Origin: Spirochaetes bacterium RBG_16_49_21
Lineage (GTDB): Bacteria; Spirochaetota; UBA4802; UBA5550
Assembly: GCA_001829495.1 (NCBI GenBank)
Contig: MIBJ01000046.1
Span: 1-64,000, forward strand
Direction: 5' to 3'
DNA length: 64,000 nucleotides
Shown here: positions 8,611 through 19,243 of the stretch, piece by piece
Numbering within the stretch: the stretch's first letter is position 1
Layout of the letters: each line of letters begins with the position of its first letter
The notes under the pieces: generated by a model
The model's database searches: none
What the model was told of the DNA's origin: nothing
The model's input: the letters and a program-made list of their open reading frames with translations, nothing else
Program-made: the position numbers and the translations under genes

Positions 8611-11600
8611 GATACCTTCTCCTCCAAGGAATGAATTTGTAAATAGCTATTCCCGCCAAAACGATTATTGATAGCACCATGCCGGAGATATATAAATATA
8701 ACGAAAATCGAAATATGACCGGATCATATCTGAATTTTATAGTATGTTTTCCCTTGGCTACATACACCGACTTAAAATTTATATTTGTCTTTTCTATTTT
8801 TGTTTTTTTCCCGTCAACAAAGGCTTTCCAATGCTTGCTGAAACCGTCGCTGAAATAAAAATAGCCGTCCCCCGGTGCGTCAATTTCAGCTGTTAAAAAG
8901 TTAACATCAAAATCAAGCACTTTAATATATTTATTATTGCCTAAATACCGCTTTCTCATAGTTTTTTTAAAATTGGTGAGATCCTTTTCACTGAAATGTA
9001 AAACATGTTTTGAATCAAATAAATGCTTAACTTCAACATCAGTTTTATGAAATCCGGGATTTTTTTCTATAAAAATATAATTTTCCAGATCGTCCACATT
9101 AAGTTTATTTATTGCCTGAACTGCCTCATATTTATTATCTACGAAAATTACTCTTTTTAGTGGATAATAATTCAGAATGGGGGAAATAACCGACGATAGG
9201 ACTAATTGTCTTTCCGGAGAGACATTGACCAGGTAGTCGTAATACCAGACCGTGGTATAAAAATGGTCCATGTAAGGCAAATGATTATAATCTCCATCGA
9301 TTGATGTATTGAATAATTTAAAAATATATAACGCTGGGAATGGCACACTTTTTTGTCTGTAAACCTCATTTCCCCAGAATGTTCTGCTGTGCTTAAATAT
9401 CTCATCTTCACTTGAATCGATACTTACATAACAATTCTTGTCAAACGTTGTAATAAGACGATATTCGTCGAATCCTGATCGTTCTTTTTTTGAGTATAAA
9501 TCTAATTTTTTCAAATATTCGTAATAGTAATTATTAATATTTATAAAATCAGGATAATTAATACTTGAGATAAATGAAAAAATAAAAATATCAAAAACCA
9601 TAAATAAAATGGTCAGGTTCTTTATTGAAATTATTTTTTGGCTGAAGCTTGCCAGTAATAGCAATAAAATTAATTGAATAATCAATAGTATTAGTATCTG
9701 AATTAATACCTGAATTAATATCTGACTGGAATTTTTTATATTCGAGTAAGAAAAAAGTTCCCACGTAATTTTAATAATTAAACATGTATATAAAGTAATG
9801 AACAAATATAATGAAAATCTTGTATTATTTTTGAAAGAAATTGCCGCCGAGATTATAATAGTAAACAGAAAAAGGATGCCAAAATTTTGGTATGTATTAT
9901 AAGCCTTGAGGAAGGGAATAATCATAAAAATAATATTCTGGGATATTGATTTTGTCGTTGTAGGGCCAGTTTTTATGTCCCAGCTGGTCATGACCAGCAA
10001 TGTGATGACAGTTATAATGAAAAAAGCCCACCTTGTTTTGTTTTTTGTTTTTATTAATCCTCTGAAAAAAAATATCAGAGGCAAGATTCCAACATAAAGT
10101 AATATTTCACTTTTTTTAAAACTAACACCAAATAACCCTATGGCATTTGGTTCAGTGATCAGACCGATCAGATTACCCGGCTTTATAGAAACCCGGTGAT
10201 TGTTTAAAAATTTGTCTGAAAAAAAACTTTCTGTTATATTTGAGGCAAATACCTTTACAAGGTTAAATCCATTGTTCAAAATCACCCGCACATTTGGGAA
10301 AATTTCATTATGATAATTAAAATCAAAATACATCGCAAGTACTGGTGCACTTATTAATAGAAAAACTATAAAGGAAATACTGAACCAGCGTAATCCTTCT
10401 CTACTAAATATATAATGCACTACTTTCTTTATGCTGAATATCCTTAAGATAAAAAATAAAACCATCAACACTATTATGTAATAAATTATCCCTACAACAA
10501 TATATATATGCAGTGAAATGGCTATTAAAACTGCATTGCAAAAAAGGTATACACCTTTTTTGCAATTATTATTAACAGTGAAAAATTTAAATATGAAGTA
10601 TGTTAAAAAAGGAGCAAGCACGAATGTATTGAGAGCTCCGTTTTGGCGCATGAAGTTCGGAAATACGGATAACAGCAATATTATTGAAAATACCAAACTT
10701 AAACGGTTATCCCTGAGGAGAAAACGAAGCGTAAAGTAAGTGCCTAAAATAAAAATATACATTAAAAAAAGATAATGCAGTATATAACTCGTAAAGGTAG
10801 TACACCCGGTAATTTTTTGTATAAAAATAAAGATGAAGTTCGATGGCTCAAGCAAACCCAGGGTTTGGAAATAATTGTAAAATGGCGTCCCAGCCTGGCT
10901 GTAGGGATTCCAGTAAGGAAATCTTCCATCTGCGACGCTTGTATAAAAATAATGTGATACTCCGTGCCAATTCATGGCATCATGAACCGGTCCGTAACCG
11001 GAAATAATCATGAATGCGGAAAGGAATATAAGCGGGAGGGCAATAATCAGGCTTCCGGCAACAGGCGAAACAATAATACTATTGACAGTTATCCTTCCTC
11101 TGATAGTATTTTTATTAAAATAGTATTCTTCATCGTATATTATATTTTTTATAATACCATAGAGTTGCAGATGCTGTTTTATTGATAAATCTTCTTTTAA
11201 TACATAACCATCATCATCTTTGCTATAATATAATTGAAATTTCTCTTGATCTTCTGCATTCAGCTTTGTTACTGTTTGCTCATACCGATTCATTGAAAAG
11301 CGTTTTGGGATAAAGGAACGAATAATTATTACAATAATAAAAAAAAGAATAATCAATATTATAGATCCGAACAGACCGAATGTATTACTATATTGCAATA
11401 ACCCAACATCACCTGGCCAATTGATTATAGAATTAATGTAAGGTAAGGGCAAAGAGGATTTTTTTAAGCTAACTGTTCCCGGCGCTTCATATATTAAATA
11501 TCTTGAATTATCACTTCTGATTTCAAGTGGCAGGATTCCGTTGGGAATCTTCCTCCACCGATGCATGAACTCCTTGTTTGTAAATGAGTAAAATTGCGGA

Positions 11601-11980
11601 CCTATTGATATTTCAACCGTAGTTATTTTATTTATGATATTCTTCGGGACAGCCAGCCAGATTTTTTTAAAATTTTCGGTGTAACCGTTCCATAAATGCT
11701 GAGGCACATTGCATATTTTATCGCGGGGGCTTATTCTCAGAAGTTTAATTGGACGAAGCTCATTGATCGGGGAGGCCGTGATTTTCAGGCTGATGGGCTC
11801 AGCTTTCTGTCCGGAAAATATTATTCTTCCCAATGTTAATAGAAAGAGCAGCAAATAAATGATTAGAATTGATGGGATTATAAGCGCTATTATCCCAACT
11901 TTCCGTCCTTTATTAGCTTTGTTTAAATTTTTTTTTTTGTTAATCATAATAATATAATATACCTGTTTCCGTTCTGCCAA
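8603..11980 (-). CDS. large multi-TM YfhO-like membrane protein, probable GT-C-type glycosyltransferase
   Basis: 1125 aa, many hydrophobic segments, C-terminal FFYFSDGFSKHWKAFVDGKKTKIEKTNINFKSVYVAKGKHTIKFRYDP typical of YfhO proteins. Confidence 0.75.
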   Translation of the reverse strand: MAERKQVYYIIMINKKKNLNKANKGRKVGIIALIIPSILIIYLLLFLLTLGRIIFSGQKAEPISLKITASPINELRPIKLLRISPRDKICNVPQHLWNGYTENFKKIWLAVPKNIINKITTVEISIGPQFYSFTNKEFMHRWRKIPNGILPLEIRSDNSRYLIYEAPGTVSLKKSSLPLPYINSIINWPGDVGLLQYSNTFGLFGSIILIILFFIIVIIIRSFIPKRFSMNRYEQTVTKLNAEDQEKFQLYYSKDDDGYVLKEDLSIKQHLQLYGIIKNIIYDEEYYFNKNTIRGRITVNSIIVSPVAGSLIIALPLIFLSAFMIISGYGPVHDAMNWHGVSHYFYTSVADGRFPYWNPYSQAGTPFYNYFQTLGLLEPSNFIFIFIQKITGCTTFTSYILHYLFLMYIFILGTYFTLRFLLRDNRLSLVFSIILLLSVFPNFMRQNGALNTFVLAPFLTYFIFKFFTVNNNCKKGVYLFCNAVLIAISLHIYIVVGIIYYIIVLMVLFFILRIFSIKKVVHYIFSREGLRWFSISFIVFLLISAPVLAMYFDFNYHNEIFPNVRVILNNGFNLVKVFASNITESFFSDKFLNNHRVSIKPGNLIGLITEPNAIGLFGVSFKKSEILLYVGILPLIFFFRGLIKTKNKTRWAFFIITVITLLVMTSWDIKTGPTTTKSISQNIIFMIIPFLKAYNTYQNFGILFLFTIIISAAISFKNNTRFSLYLFITLYTCLIIKITWELFSYSNIKNSSQILIQVLIQILILLIIQLILLLLLASFSQKIISIKNLTILFMVFDIFIFSFISSINYPDFININNYYYEYLKKLDLYSKKERSGFDEYRLITTFDKNCYVSIDSSEDEIFKHSRTFWGNEVYRQKSVPFPALYIFKLFNTSIDGDYNHLPYMDHFYTTVWYYDYLVNVSPERQLVLSSVISPILNYYPLKRVIFVDNKYEAVQAINKLNVDDLENYIFIEKNPGFHKTDVEVKHLFDSKHVLHFSEKDLTNFKKTMRKRYLGNNKYIKVLDFDVNFLTAEIDAPGDGYFYFSDGFSKHWKAFVDGKKTKIEKTNINFKSVYVAKGKHTIKFRYDPVIFRFSLYLYISGMVLSIIVLAGIAIYKFIPWRRRYHG

Positions 11981-12008
11981 TAATATCAGTGATTCCCATG
12001 ATTATTTA

Positions 12009-13109
12009 TTATAGTTTTTCGAAAGATCTGATGGATTCAATCACATGGTCTATTTGATCAGTTCTCAGGTGCTGATGGATGGGCAAGGATATTATCCGCT
12101 CAGATTGACGCTCGGCGACAGGAAAGTCGCCCTTTTTATAGCCGAATCGCCGGGATGCTTCCATTAGATGTATGGGGATGGGATAATGTATTTTGGTTTC
12201 CACGCCGTTTTTCCTCAAATACTCTATAAGTTCGTCTCTCCGCTCCACCTGTATTACATACGTATGAAATGCCCGGCGCACGCCCACCCTGCGCTCAGGT
12301 ATTGTGACCTCCGGTATTCCTCTTAGGCCTTCATCGTAACAGTTGGCGTGTTTATTTCTAATATCGGTAATTGCAGAGATCCCTTCAATCTGCATATTCG
12401 CCACAGCCGCCTTGAGTGTGTCCAGCCTGTAATTATAAGCGAAGAACTTGGCCTCATTACGGTTCATCAAGCCATGATTTCTCATCAGCAGTAGCTCATC
12501 ATAGTATTTTCTTGATTTCGTAGTGATCATTCCGCCATCACCGCAGGTATTCAAATTTTTCAGGGGGTGTAAGCTGAAAGCGCCTAAATCTCCGAGGGAA
12601 CCGGTCTTGGCATTGCCGATAGAGGCGTCAATTGCCTGGCACGCATCTTCAATAACCGCGAGATCATGCCTTTGGGCGATATTGTTTATCTCATCCATGC
12701 GCGCCGGATTGCCGGTAAGGTGCACGGGGACGATCGCCCTGGTCTTCCTGTTAATCGCTCTTTCTATTTTATCCGGATCGATATTGTAGTCTTCAGTAAC
12801 GTCAACCATCCGCGGGAAGGCGCCCGCTTGCACAATTGCCCCTGCTGTGGCCAGGAAAGAATTGGGGGCGGTGATGACTTCATGTTCCTTCTGAACACCC
12901 GATACCTTGAGCGCAAGAAACAGGGCATTGGTGCCATTGTCAACGCCGACGGCGTATGGCACGCCGCATAGTTTCGCAAAGTTATATTCAAATACCTCTA
13001 ATTCCGGCCCCAGAACGAATTGACAGGAAGAAAAAATATTATCTAAAATTGATTTAAGAGCCGGATTATTTTCAAATTGGGCCTGCAGATCCAGATATTT
13101 CACTTCCAT
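12009..13109 (-). CDS. DegT/DnrJ/EryC1 PLP-dependent sugar aminotransferase
   Basis: VIEDACQAIDA, GAFSLHPLKNLNTCGDGGMI; ATG (cat at 13107-13109) starting MEVKYLDLQAQ is preferred over the listed 13208 start. Confidence 0.92.
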   Translation of the reverse strand: MEVKYLDLQAQFENNPALKSILDNIFSSCQFVLGPELEVFEYNFAKLCGVPYAVGVDNGTNALFLALKVSGVQKEHEVITAPNSFLATAGAIVQAGAFPRMVDVTEDYNIDPDKIERAINRKTRAIVPVHLTGNPARMDEINNIAQRHDLAVIEDACQAIDASIGNAKTGSLGDLGAFSLHPLKNLNTCGDGGMITTKSRKYYDELLLMRNHGLMNRNEAKFFAYNYRLDTLKAAVANMQIEGISAITDIRNKHANCYDEGLRGIPEVTIPERRVGVRRAFHTYVIQVERRDELIEYLRKNGVETKIHYPIPIHLMEASRRFGYKKGDFPVAERQSERIISLPIHQHLRTDQIDHVIESIRSFEKL

Positions 13110-14251
13110 AACTTGTTTCCGTAGAATTCTTTTATTGAGGTTATAACATAATTGATTTGTTCTTTGGAAAGATGTTGGTGGACGGGAAGCGTGATTATTT
13201 GTTTGCACTGTTCCTCAGTTCTAGACAGATCGGTTTTCCCAAAAGGTACAGTCTGTTCCAAACTGGCCTGTTGCAAATGCATTGGAATCGGGTAATGGAT
13301 TTTTGCCTCTATTTCCCTGTGTATCAAGTAATTCAGTAGCGTATCCCTGTGTTCTGCAAGGAACATATACATATGGTAGACATGACGCTCTCCCGTTCTG
13401 CGCGGCGGCAATGTTATAAATTGCGAGAGCTCGGGCGCTGATAAGCCGGAGTCGTAGTTTTTGGCATTGGCAATGCGCTTGTTGGTTATATCATCTATCT
13501 GGTCATAGAGATAATTACCCACAATAGCTTGAATGGTGTCCAGGCGGGCGTTATATCCGTACAATTCAACCTCGTCCCGGTTTTTCAAACCGTGATTGCG
13601 TAACAGGATTATCCTATCATAAACTTCTTTATCATCGGTAATTATAAATCCGCCATCACCCCATACATTAAGATTTTTCAAAGGATGAACGCTGAATGCC
13701 CCGCCCTTTCCGAATGTTCCGACATGCTTGCCATTAATCTTTGCGCTTATAGCGCAGCAGGCGTCCTCGATTACCGGAAGTTTATGACGGTCGGCAATCT
13801 CCATAATTTTTTCCATCTGGGCAGGTTGTCCTGAATAATGAACCGGCATTATGGCCCTGGTTTTTTCGGTTATGGCCTGCTCAATCAGATTCGGATTCAT
13901 GGTGTAGTCATCGGTCACATCTACGAAAAAAGGCCTGGCATAAATGGAGGCAATAGCACCGATGGTTGCTACAAAGGTCTGGGAAACGGTAATGACCTCA
14001 TCGCCGGGACCGACTCCAACTGCCCGCAGCAGCATGGTGAGGGCCATGGTACCGGATGAGGTTCCCGCAGCATATTTTGCACCGGCGTATTTTGCCATTT
14101 TCTGTTCAAATTCAACAAGCTCTCTTCCAAAGGTAAAATCACATCTCTCGAGCTGATCTCGAAAGGCATTCAATATCGGTTCAGGATCGTCGAACTGTTC
14201 CTTTAAATATGAATATGGCACTTTTATATCGGGTGCTTGAGACGGTGTCAT
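13100..14251 (-). CDS. DegT/DnrJ/EryC1 PLP-dependent sugar aminotransferase
   Basis: VIEDACCAISA, GAFSVHPLKNLNVWGDGGFI. Confidence 0.92.
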   Translation of the reverse strand: MTPSQAPDIKVPYSYLKEQFDDPEPILNAFRDQLERCDFTFGRELVEFEQKMAKYAGAKYAAGTSSGTMALTMLLRAVGVGPGDEVITVSQTFVATIGAIASIYARPFFVDVTDDYTMNPNLIEQAITEKTRAIMPVHYSGQPAQMEKIMEIADRHKLPVIEDACCAISAKINGKHVGTFGKGGAFSVHPLKNLNVWGDGGFIITDDKEVYDRIILLRNHGLKNRDEVELYGYNARLDTIQAIVGNYLYDQIDDITNKRIANAKNYDSGLSAPELSQFITLPPRRTGERHVYHMYMFLAEHRDTLLNYLIHREIEAKIHYPIPMHLQQASLEQTVPFGKTDLSRTEEQCKQIITLPVHQHLSKEQINYVITSIKEFYGNKLWK

Positions 14252-15246
14252 TGTAAATTTATCTCCTTCATTCTTTTAATATTATAATACAGAGGGTTGT
14301 TCATAGGATCGCTCATCAGGCTGCCATCAAAAGCTTTCTTAAGATCGCCAATAGCTTCTTTTATAGTATGTTTAGGCTTGAATCTTAGTTCTTTTTGTAT
14401 CTTTTCGGAAGATACGTGATACGAACGTAAATCATGAGTTGGTTCAATCAAAATCTCAAGATTTTCCCCAACCACTTCTTTAACCAAATCCGCTATCTGT
14501 AAGAGGGAATAATTCTCATAACCCGCATTATAGATTTTTCTATTGATTTTTTTATCATCATATTCGAGTGTTTTAACATAGAGATCCGTCATATCCTCAA
14601 TGTGTATATTGGGCCTTTTTTGAGAACCGCCAAATACAGTAATTTTTCCCTTGTTGACTGCGTGATTTGTTAAAATATTGACTGTAAGGTCAAGACGCTG
14701 ACGCGGGGAAAATCCGCACACGGTCGCGGGGCGCAATACCAGACATACAAATTCGTCGGAGGCTTCCCGCAATACGATTTGCTCGCACAAAGCCTTATAT
14801 TTGGAATAATCGGTAAGCGGCTCCAGGGGAAGATCCTCGGTGACACTCTCTGCTTCTTTTATGCCATACACACTTGAGCTGGATGCGTATATAAAGCGTT
14901 TCACCCCTTTTTCTTTGGCGCCTTTAACGCAGGATTCAAAGCAATCATAGTTTATTGATTTGGCCACGTTGGGATTTAGTTCATAACTCGGATCATTTGA
15001 TATACAGGCGAGATGAATGATCGCTTCAAACCCTTCCATCTCTCCGGTCAATAGCGGTATGTCTCGTACATCACCCTTGATGAGCGTGAGATTTGGATTA
15101 TTTTTAACTCCGTTGAAGACCTCCTGCCCATATATAAAAAGATCATATACCTTAACTATATATCCCTCATTAAGCAATTTAGGGACCAGTACGGCACCAA
15201 CATATCCACCGCCGCCAATAACTAATACTTTCTTGAAACGTTTCAT
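14248..15246 (-). CDS. NAD-dependent epimerase/dehydratase
   Basis: KKVLVIGGGGYVGAVLVPKLL; YSKYKALCEQ. Confidence 0.87.
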   Translation of the reverse strand: MKRFKKVLVIGGGGYVGAVLVPKLLNEGYIVKVYDLFIYGQEVFNGVKNNPNLTLIKGDVRDIPLLTGEMEGFEAIIHLACISNDPSYELNPNVAKSINYDCFESCVKGAKEKGVKRFIYASSSSVYGIKEAESVTEDLPLEPLTDYSKYKALCEQIVLREASDEFVCLVLRPATVCGFSPRQRLDLTVNILTNHAVNKGKITVFGGSQKRPNIHIEDMTDLYVKTLEYDDKKINRKIYNAGYENYSLLQIADLVKEVVGENLEILIEPTHDLRSYHVSSEKIQKELRFKPKHTIKEAIGDLKKAFDGSLMSDPMNNPLYYNIKRMKEINLQ

Positions 15247-15295
15247 ATAGATACCTCTTTTTTTCCAGGTTATAAGATTTTTACACCAATTAATA

Positions 15296-16495
15296 TTATA
15301 TTACCTTTTCAATGTAATTTCTCACCACCCATCGGGAAAAGGGAAAACTGCCGGTAAAGGCGGGGCTTACTGCATTAAGCACATGTACCGACTGGCTGTC
15401 TCCTTCCACTATGAAATCCTGTACAAGTTCTCTGGTCTTATAATTTAACAATTGGGCCCGAATTCCCGGCCGGCTCCACTCCTGGAATCCTGTTGGGTCG
15501 AGCGATTTTACAAGTCTCGCGGCAAGACCAACAAGATATTTTTTATTATACTTTTTCATTTCTTGAAGAGCAAGTCTTCGAAATCCAAAAGCATTCCTGA
15601 GAAATAAGTCGGCTTCCTTGAGAATAATCTGAATAAATTCACCGAATTTAAAATTAGTTAGACCTTGATAGTTTTCCCTCCAGAATGCCGGTATTGCGGT
15701 AGGTCCAATTTTCACCGTTCCGTCAACGGTTATGGTAAAATGAACTCCCAGAAAAGGATTTTTCAAATCAGGCACTGGGTATATATTTGTTGATACGGGT
15801 TTACCCCCCTTGAATTTTAAATATATACCCTTAAAGGGTACTATTACATAGTTCATGCAAAACCCAAAATCCCGTCCGATCTTGTCCGCATACAACCCTG
15901 CTGCATTAATTATCTTATTGGCCTCAAACACCCCGTGCCCTGTCCTGATTGCATTTGATTTCAAATTATTCAAATACGGGCAATTGAAATAAAATTCAAT
16001 ATCTTGATCAATCAGTTCTTTTTTTAATGAATTACATATCTCCACGGGATCAACGGTAGACGTTGTCGGGGAATAAAGAGCATGCTTATATGTTTTAGCA
16101 TTCGGGTCTATTTCTGCAAGCTCTTTTTCATCAATGATTTTTATCTGCACCCCATTGGCTATTCCCCTCCTTTCAAGTTCAAAAAGCGGCGGGAGTTCTT
16201 CTTCGCTTGTGGCGACCACGACCTTGCGGCATTTATTTACGGCAAGGCCTTTTTTTTCACAATAGGCAACCATTTCACTATTGCCGTCGCGCGTAAACCT
16301 GGCCTTCATGGAATTCGCAGTGTAATAAAAGCCCGCATGCAGTACCCCGCTGTTTCTGCCGCTGCCGTGTAAGGCGACATCACTTTCCTTTTCAAGGATA
16401 ATTATTTTCTTAAGAGGGAATTTCTTTTTTAATTCATGCGCCAGCGTCAATCCTATGATTCCCGCGCCAATAATCAAAAAATCTGTTTCCTTCAT
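15296..16495 (-). CDS. FAD-dependent oxidoreductase, L-2-hydroxyglutarate oxidase (LhgO)-like
   Basis: DFLIIGAGIIGLTLAHELKKKFP...GRNSGVLHAGFYY; MKETDF start preferred. Confidence 0.83.
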   Translation of the reverse strand: MKETDFLIIGAGIIGLTLAHELKKKFPLKKIIILEKESDVALHGSGRNSGVLHAGFYYTANSMKARFTRDGNSEMVAYCEKKGLAVNKCRKVVVATSEEELPPLFELERRGIANGVQIKIIDEKELAEIDPNAKTYKHALYSPTTSTVDPVEICNSLKKELIDQDIEFYFNCPYLNNLKSNAIRTGHGVFEANKIINAAGLYADKIGRDFGFCMNYVIVPFKGIYLKFKGGKPVSTNIYPVPDLKNPFLGVHFTITVDGTVKIGPTAIPAFWRENYQGLTNFKFGEFIQIILKEADLFLRNAFGFRRLALQEMKKYNKKYLVGLAARLVKSLDPTGFQEWSRPGIRAQLLNYKTRELVQDFIVEGDSQSVHVLNAVSPAFTGSFPFSRWVVRNYIEKVI

Positions 16496-16592
16496 AAATT
16501 TAGTTATGCAACAAGTCAAGTAGCATCATTGCAGTTAATTATTTATACTGTCTCTGCTGTTTATAGTATAGCTGTGGGTGAACCATATATAT

Positions 16593-17114
16593 TTAGCGGC
16601 TTTCAAAAGCAAGTAACTTTCTGAACAATTTAATCAGATAAGAAACCGCATAGAGCAGTTTTCCTTTTAATATAAATTGTTCAGGCTTTATTTCTTCGAT
16701 CTGTGAAAGCTGTTTTAAACGATCCAATCGAATTTGCAGAGATTTTTCGTAATTATAATATTTTTCAATATCATCTTCATTTGTAATTTCACCATTAAAA
16801 ATTCCGGTAAGAATTTTGATTCTGCGCGCTGTTTCGCTCATATTAAAAAAATGGAAGTAGCTGTATGAAATCAGATTATAGGTTATAAAAGCATACAGGA
16901 AATCAAGAATATGTATATTTTCTGAATCCGAGAGCATATAAACAATAAGAAGCAGGGGAAGATTCATGGCAATGATGCAATAAATAACAAGCTTTTGATT
17001 AGATATATTCAGTTTAATGAATCGCATCAGCCGTGTCATGCAGGCATGAAAAATTAAAAGCGCAATGGGTGATGTTGCAAGCAGGATGATGATGCTGCTA
17101 TTTTTTTCATCCAT
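16593..17114 (-). CDS. uncharacterised membrane protein, paralogue-like to the neighbouring 17128-17649 protein
   Basis: hydrophobic N-terminal half, charged C-terminal module ending ILKGKLLYAVSYLIKLFRKL. Confidence 0.55.
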   Translation of the reverse strand: MDEKNSSIIILLATSPIALLIFHACMTRLMRFIKLNISNQKLVIYCIIAMNLPLLLIVYMLSDSENIHILDFLYAFITYNLISYSYFHFFNMSETARRIKILTGIFNGEITNEDDIEKYYNYEKSLQIRLDRLKQLSQIEEIKPEQFILKGKLLYAVSYLIKLFRKLLAFESR

Positions 17115-17127
17115 AAATTTATTATGA

Positions 17128-17649
17128 TTACCCCTCTCCTGGTTTAAGCCCGATAAATCGGCGGTAGATTATGAAAAAGGCGGCCAATATCTTTCCTTTT
17201 AAGGCAAGGATAATTGATTTATTCTGTTTTGAAATGTGAATAAGTCCTTCTGTTTCCAGGTCAATAACCCGGTCTTTTATCAACTTATTTTCATCTATTA
17301 CATCACGCAATTTTTCAAGCTTAATTGGTTCCTTTGAACTTCCTATAAGATTCACTAATAATAGAGATGGCGACCAAGCTTGAATTGCCGGGTATGTTTG
17401 AATATAGGCGCAAGAAAGAGCAGTGTATAATATTATTATCAGAAGCAATTCTGATAAACTGACAAACATAATAATATTGATCATAATAAATAGACCTGCA
17501 ACTATGCTGATAAAAAGGGGTATGATAATAAAAATTAGAAACAGAGCCTTAATTTGTTTTTTTGGTTTAGACAGGCGCCAATAAATAATATGTATTAAAA
17601 GTATTACAGAAAAAATAAGTAATGAAGTTCCTATTACCTGCATATCCAT
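17128..17649 (-). CDS. uncharacterised membrane protein with C-terminal winged-helix-like module
   Basis: TM segments, then LRDVIDENKLIKDRVIDLETEGLIHISKQNKSIILALKGKILA; MDMQVIG start at 17649 removes the overlap with the upstream gene. Confidence 0.55.
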   Translation of the reverse strand: MDMQVIGTSLLIFSVILLIHIIYWRLSKPKKQIKALFLIFIIIPLFISIVAGLFIMINIIMFVSLSELLLIIILYTALSCAYIQTYPAIQAWSPSLLLVNLIGSSKEPIKLEKLRDVIDENKLIKDRVIDLETEGLIHISKQNKSIILALKGKILAAFFIIYRRFIGLKPGEG

Positions 17650-19190
17650 TAAATTTTTCTGTATTTGAAAAACCCATCTATAAAAAATTTCCTGCATTCC
17701 TGTGAAAAAAGTATATAATAAATGGCTCTTAGTATGACATGTATACCCAGTAAAATAAGATAGATCCAGACAATCGGATTGAAAATTTTTTGTTTGGGTA
17801 TCTCAAACCATTTGCCGCTTCCTCCTTTTTTAACATTAAATAATTTCTTTAGTCTTGAAAAATTAAGATAAAATAAAAGATTTGCTAAAAAAACTTCTCC
17901 CGCTAAATCACTTGGTTTGGTACCCTCAGGGCAATAGGGAACATAATATTTTCTGAAAATGCCGGCTGTTACGGCTCCTGCCGAGTTGAAATTTTCCCAA
18001 CCCTTTCGCACATTCAATTTATTGTCCTTGAGAGCTATTTCATATAATTTCGTGCCCGGATATGGAGTTGCATTATTGAATCGTGCGCGGTCTAATATCG
18101 ACTTAGCTATTTGTAATGCATCAATTCTATGACTAAAATGTTCCTCTGGAAAACCAAAAATAAATGTCGCCTCTACGGTAAATCCAATCTCACGGGCAAG
18201 TTTAATCCCATTAATAATATCTTCTACCGTCTCCTGTTTATTTATCACCTTCATTAGATGATTAGATGAAGTTTCGAAACCGAACATCAGGCTTTCAAAT
18301 CCTGATTTTTTCATTTCAGTAAGTAATTCCCTGTCTACAGTGTCGCCCCTTGTTTGAACTCCGAAAGAGCATTTTTTATGAAGTCCTTTTTCTCTAATCA
18401 TTCCGCAAAGTTCCAAAACCCTTTTTCTATTACCGGTAAAAAAATCATCAAAAAAAGTGATATTCTTTTGGCCAAGGTTGTTGATCAAATATTTTAGCTC
18501 CTCTATCGTGCTAACGTTATCGCGAGCGCGATATCTTTTTTTAGTAATGACACGCTGACTGCAAAATATGCAATCATATGGACATCCTCGCGAGGTTAAA
18601 ATAAAACCCAGGTCATAATATCTATTATCAAACATATGATACGGGAATGATGCTATTTCATTGATGTCAAAAGGTTTATCTTCTAAAGAATTATGTATTA
18701 TTTTATAAGTTGAATCTTTGTAAGTAAGGCTTTTAATATTTTTAAAATTATCACTGCCATTTATAATAGCGCCCACTAATGATAAAAGGGCTCTTTCACC
18801 CTCACCACGAACCACGTAATCCACATATCCGGAGTTCATTACCTCATCCGGCATTACTGTGGGATGAATTCCCCCCATTACAACAACCGCCTTATCGTCC
18901 AAATGCTTTATTATTTTAGCGATACCATATGCTCGAATTGCGTTGGTGGTCATTGTTGATATCCCGAATATTTTCGGTTCCGACATTTGTTTCATGGTAT
19001 CAGTCAATAATGCTTCATCAATTGATACTATTTCTTCATCAATTATACCAGGATTATATCCATGTTTTATCAGATATGCAGATAATATACCAGCCCCAAT
19101 GGGTATACTGCGCGGGACAAATCTATGGAAAAGTCCCAGTTTTTTATTTGCTGGTGAAATAAATATTATATCTTTTTTATTATTTAACAT
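17649..19190 (-). CDS. B12-binding-domain-type radical SAM protein
   Basis: GGIHPTVMPDEV...VVRGEGE and TSRGCPYDCIFCSQ (CX3CX2C). Confidence 0.9.
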   Translation of the reverse strand: MLNNKKDIIFISPANKKLGLFHRFVPRSIPIGAGILSAYLIKHGYNPGIIDEEIVSIDEALLTDTMKQMSEPKIFGISTMTTNAIRAYGIAKIIKHLDDKAVVVMGGIHPTVMPDEVMNSGYVDYVVRGEGERALLSLVGAIINGSDNFKNIKSLTYKDSTYKIIHNSLEDKPFDINEIASFPYHMFDNRYYDLGFILTSRGCPYDCIFCSQRVITKKRYRARDNVSTIEELKYLINNLGQKNITFFDDFFTGNRKRVLELCGMIREKGLHKKCSFGVQTRGDTVDRELLTEMKKSGFESLMFGFETSSNHLMKVINKQETVEDIINGIKLAREIGFTVEATFIFGFPEEHFSHRIDALQIAKSILDRARFNNATPYPGTKLYEIALKDNKLNVRKGWENFNSAGAVTAGIFRKYYVPYCPEGTKPSDLAGEVFLANLLFYLNFSRLKKLFNVKKGGSGKWFEIPKQKIFNPIVWIYLILLGIHVILRAIYYILFSQECRKFFIDGFFKYRKI

Positions 19191-19243
19191 AAATCAACAT
19201 ATAGTATTATTTTATTTTTATACCCTTCTGCCGTTGATGGATT

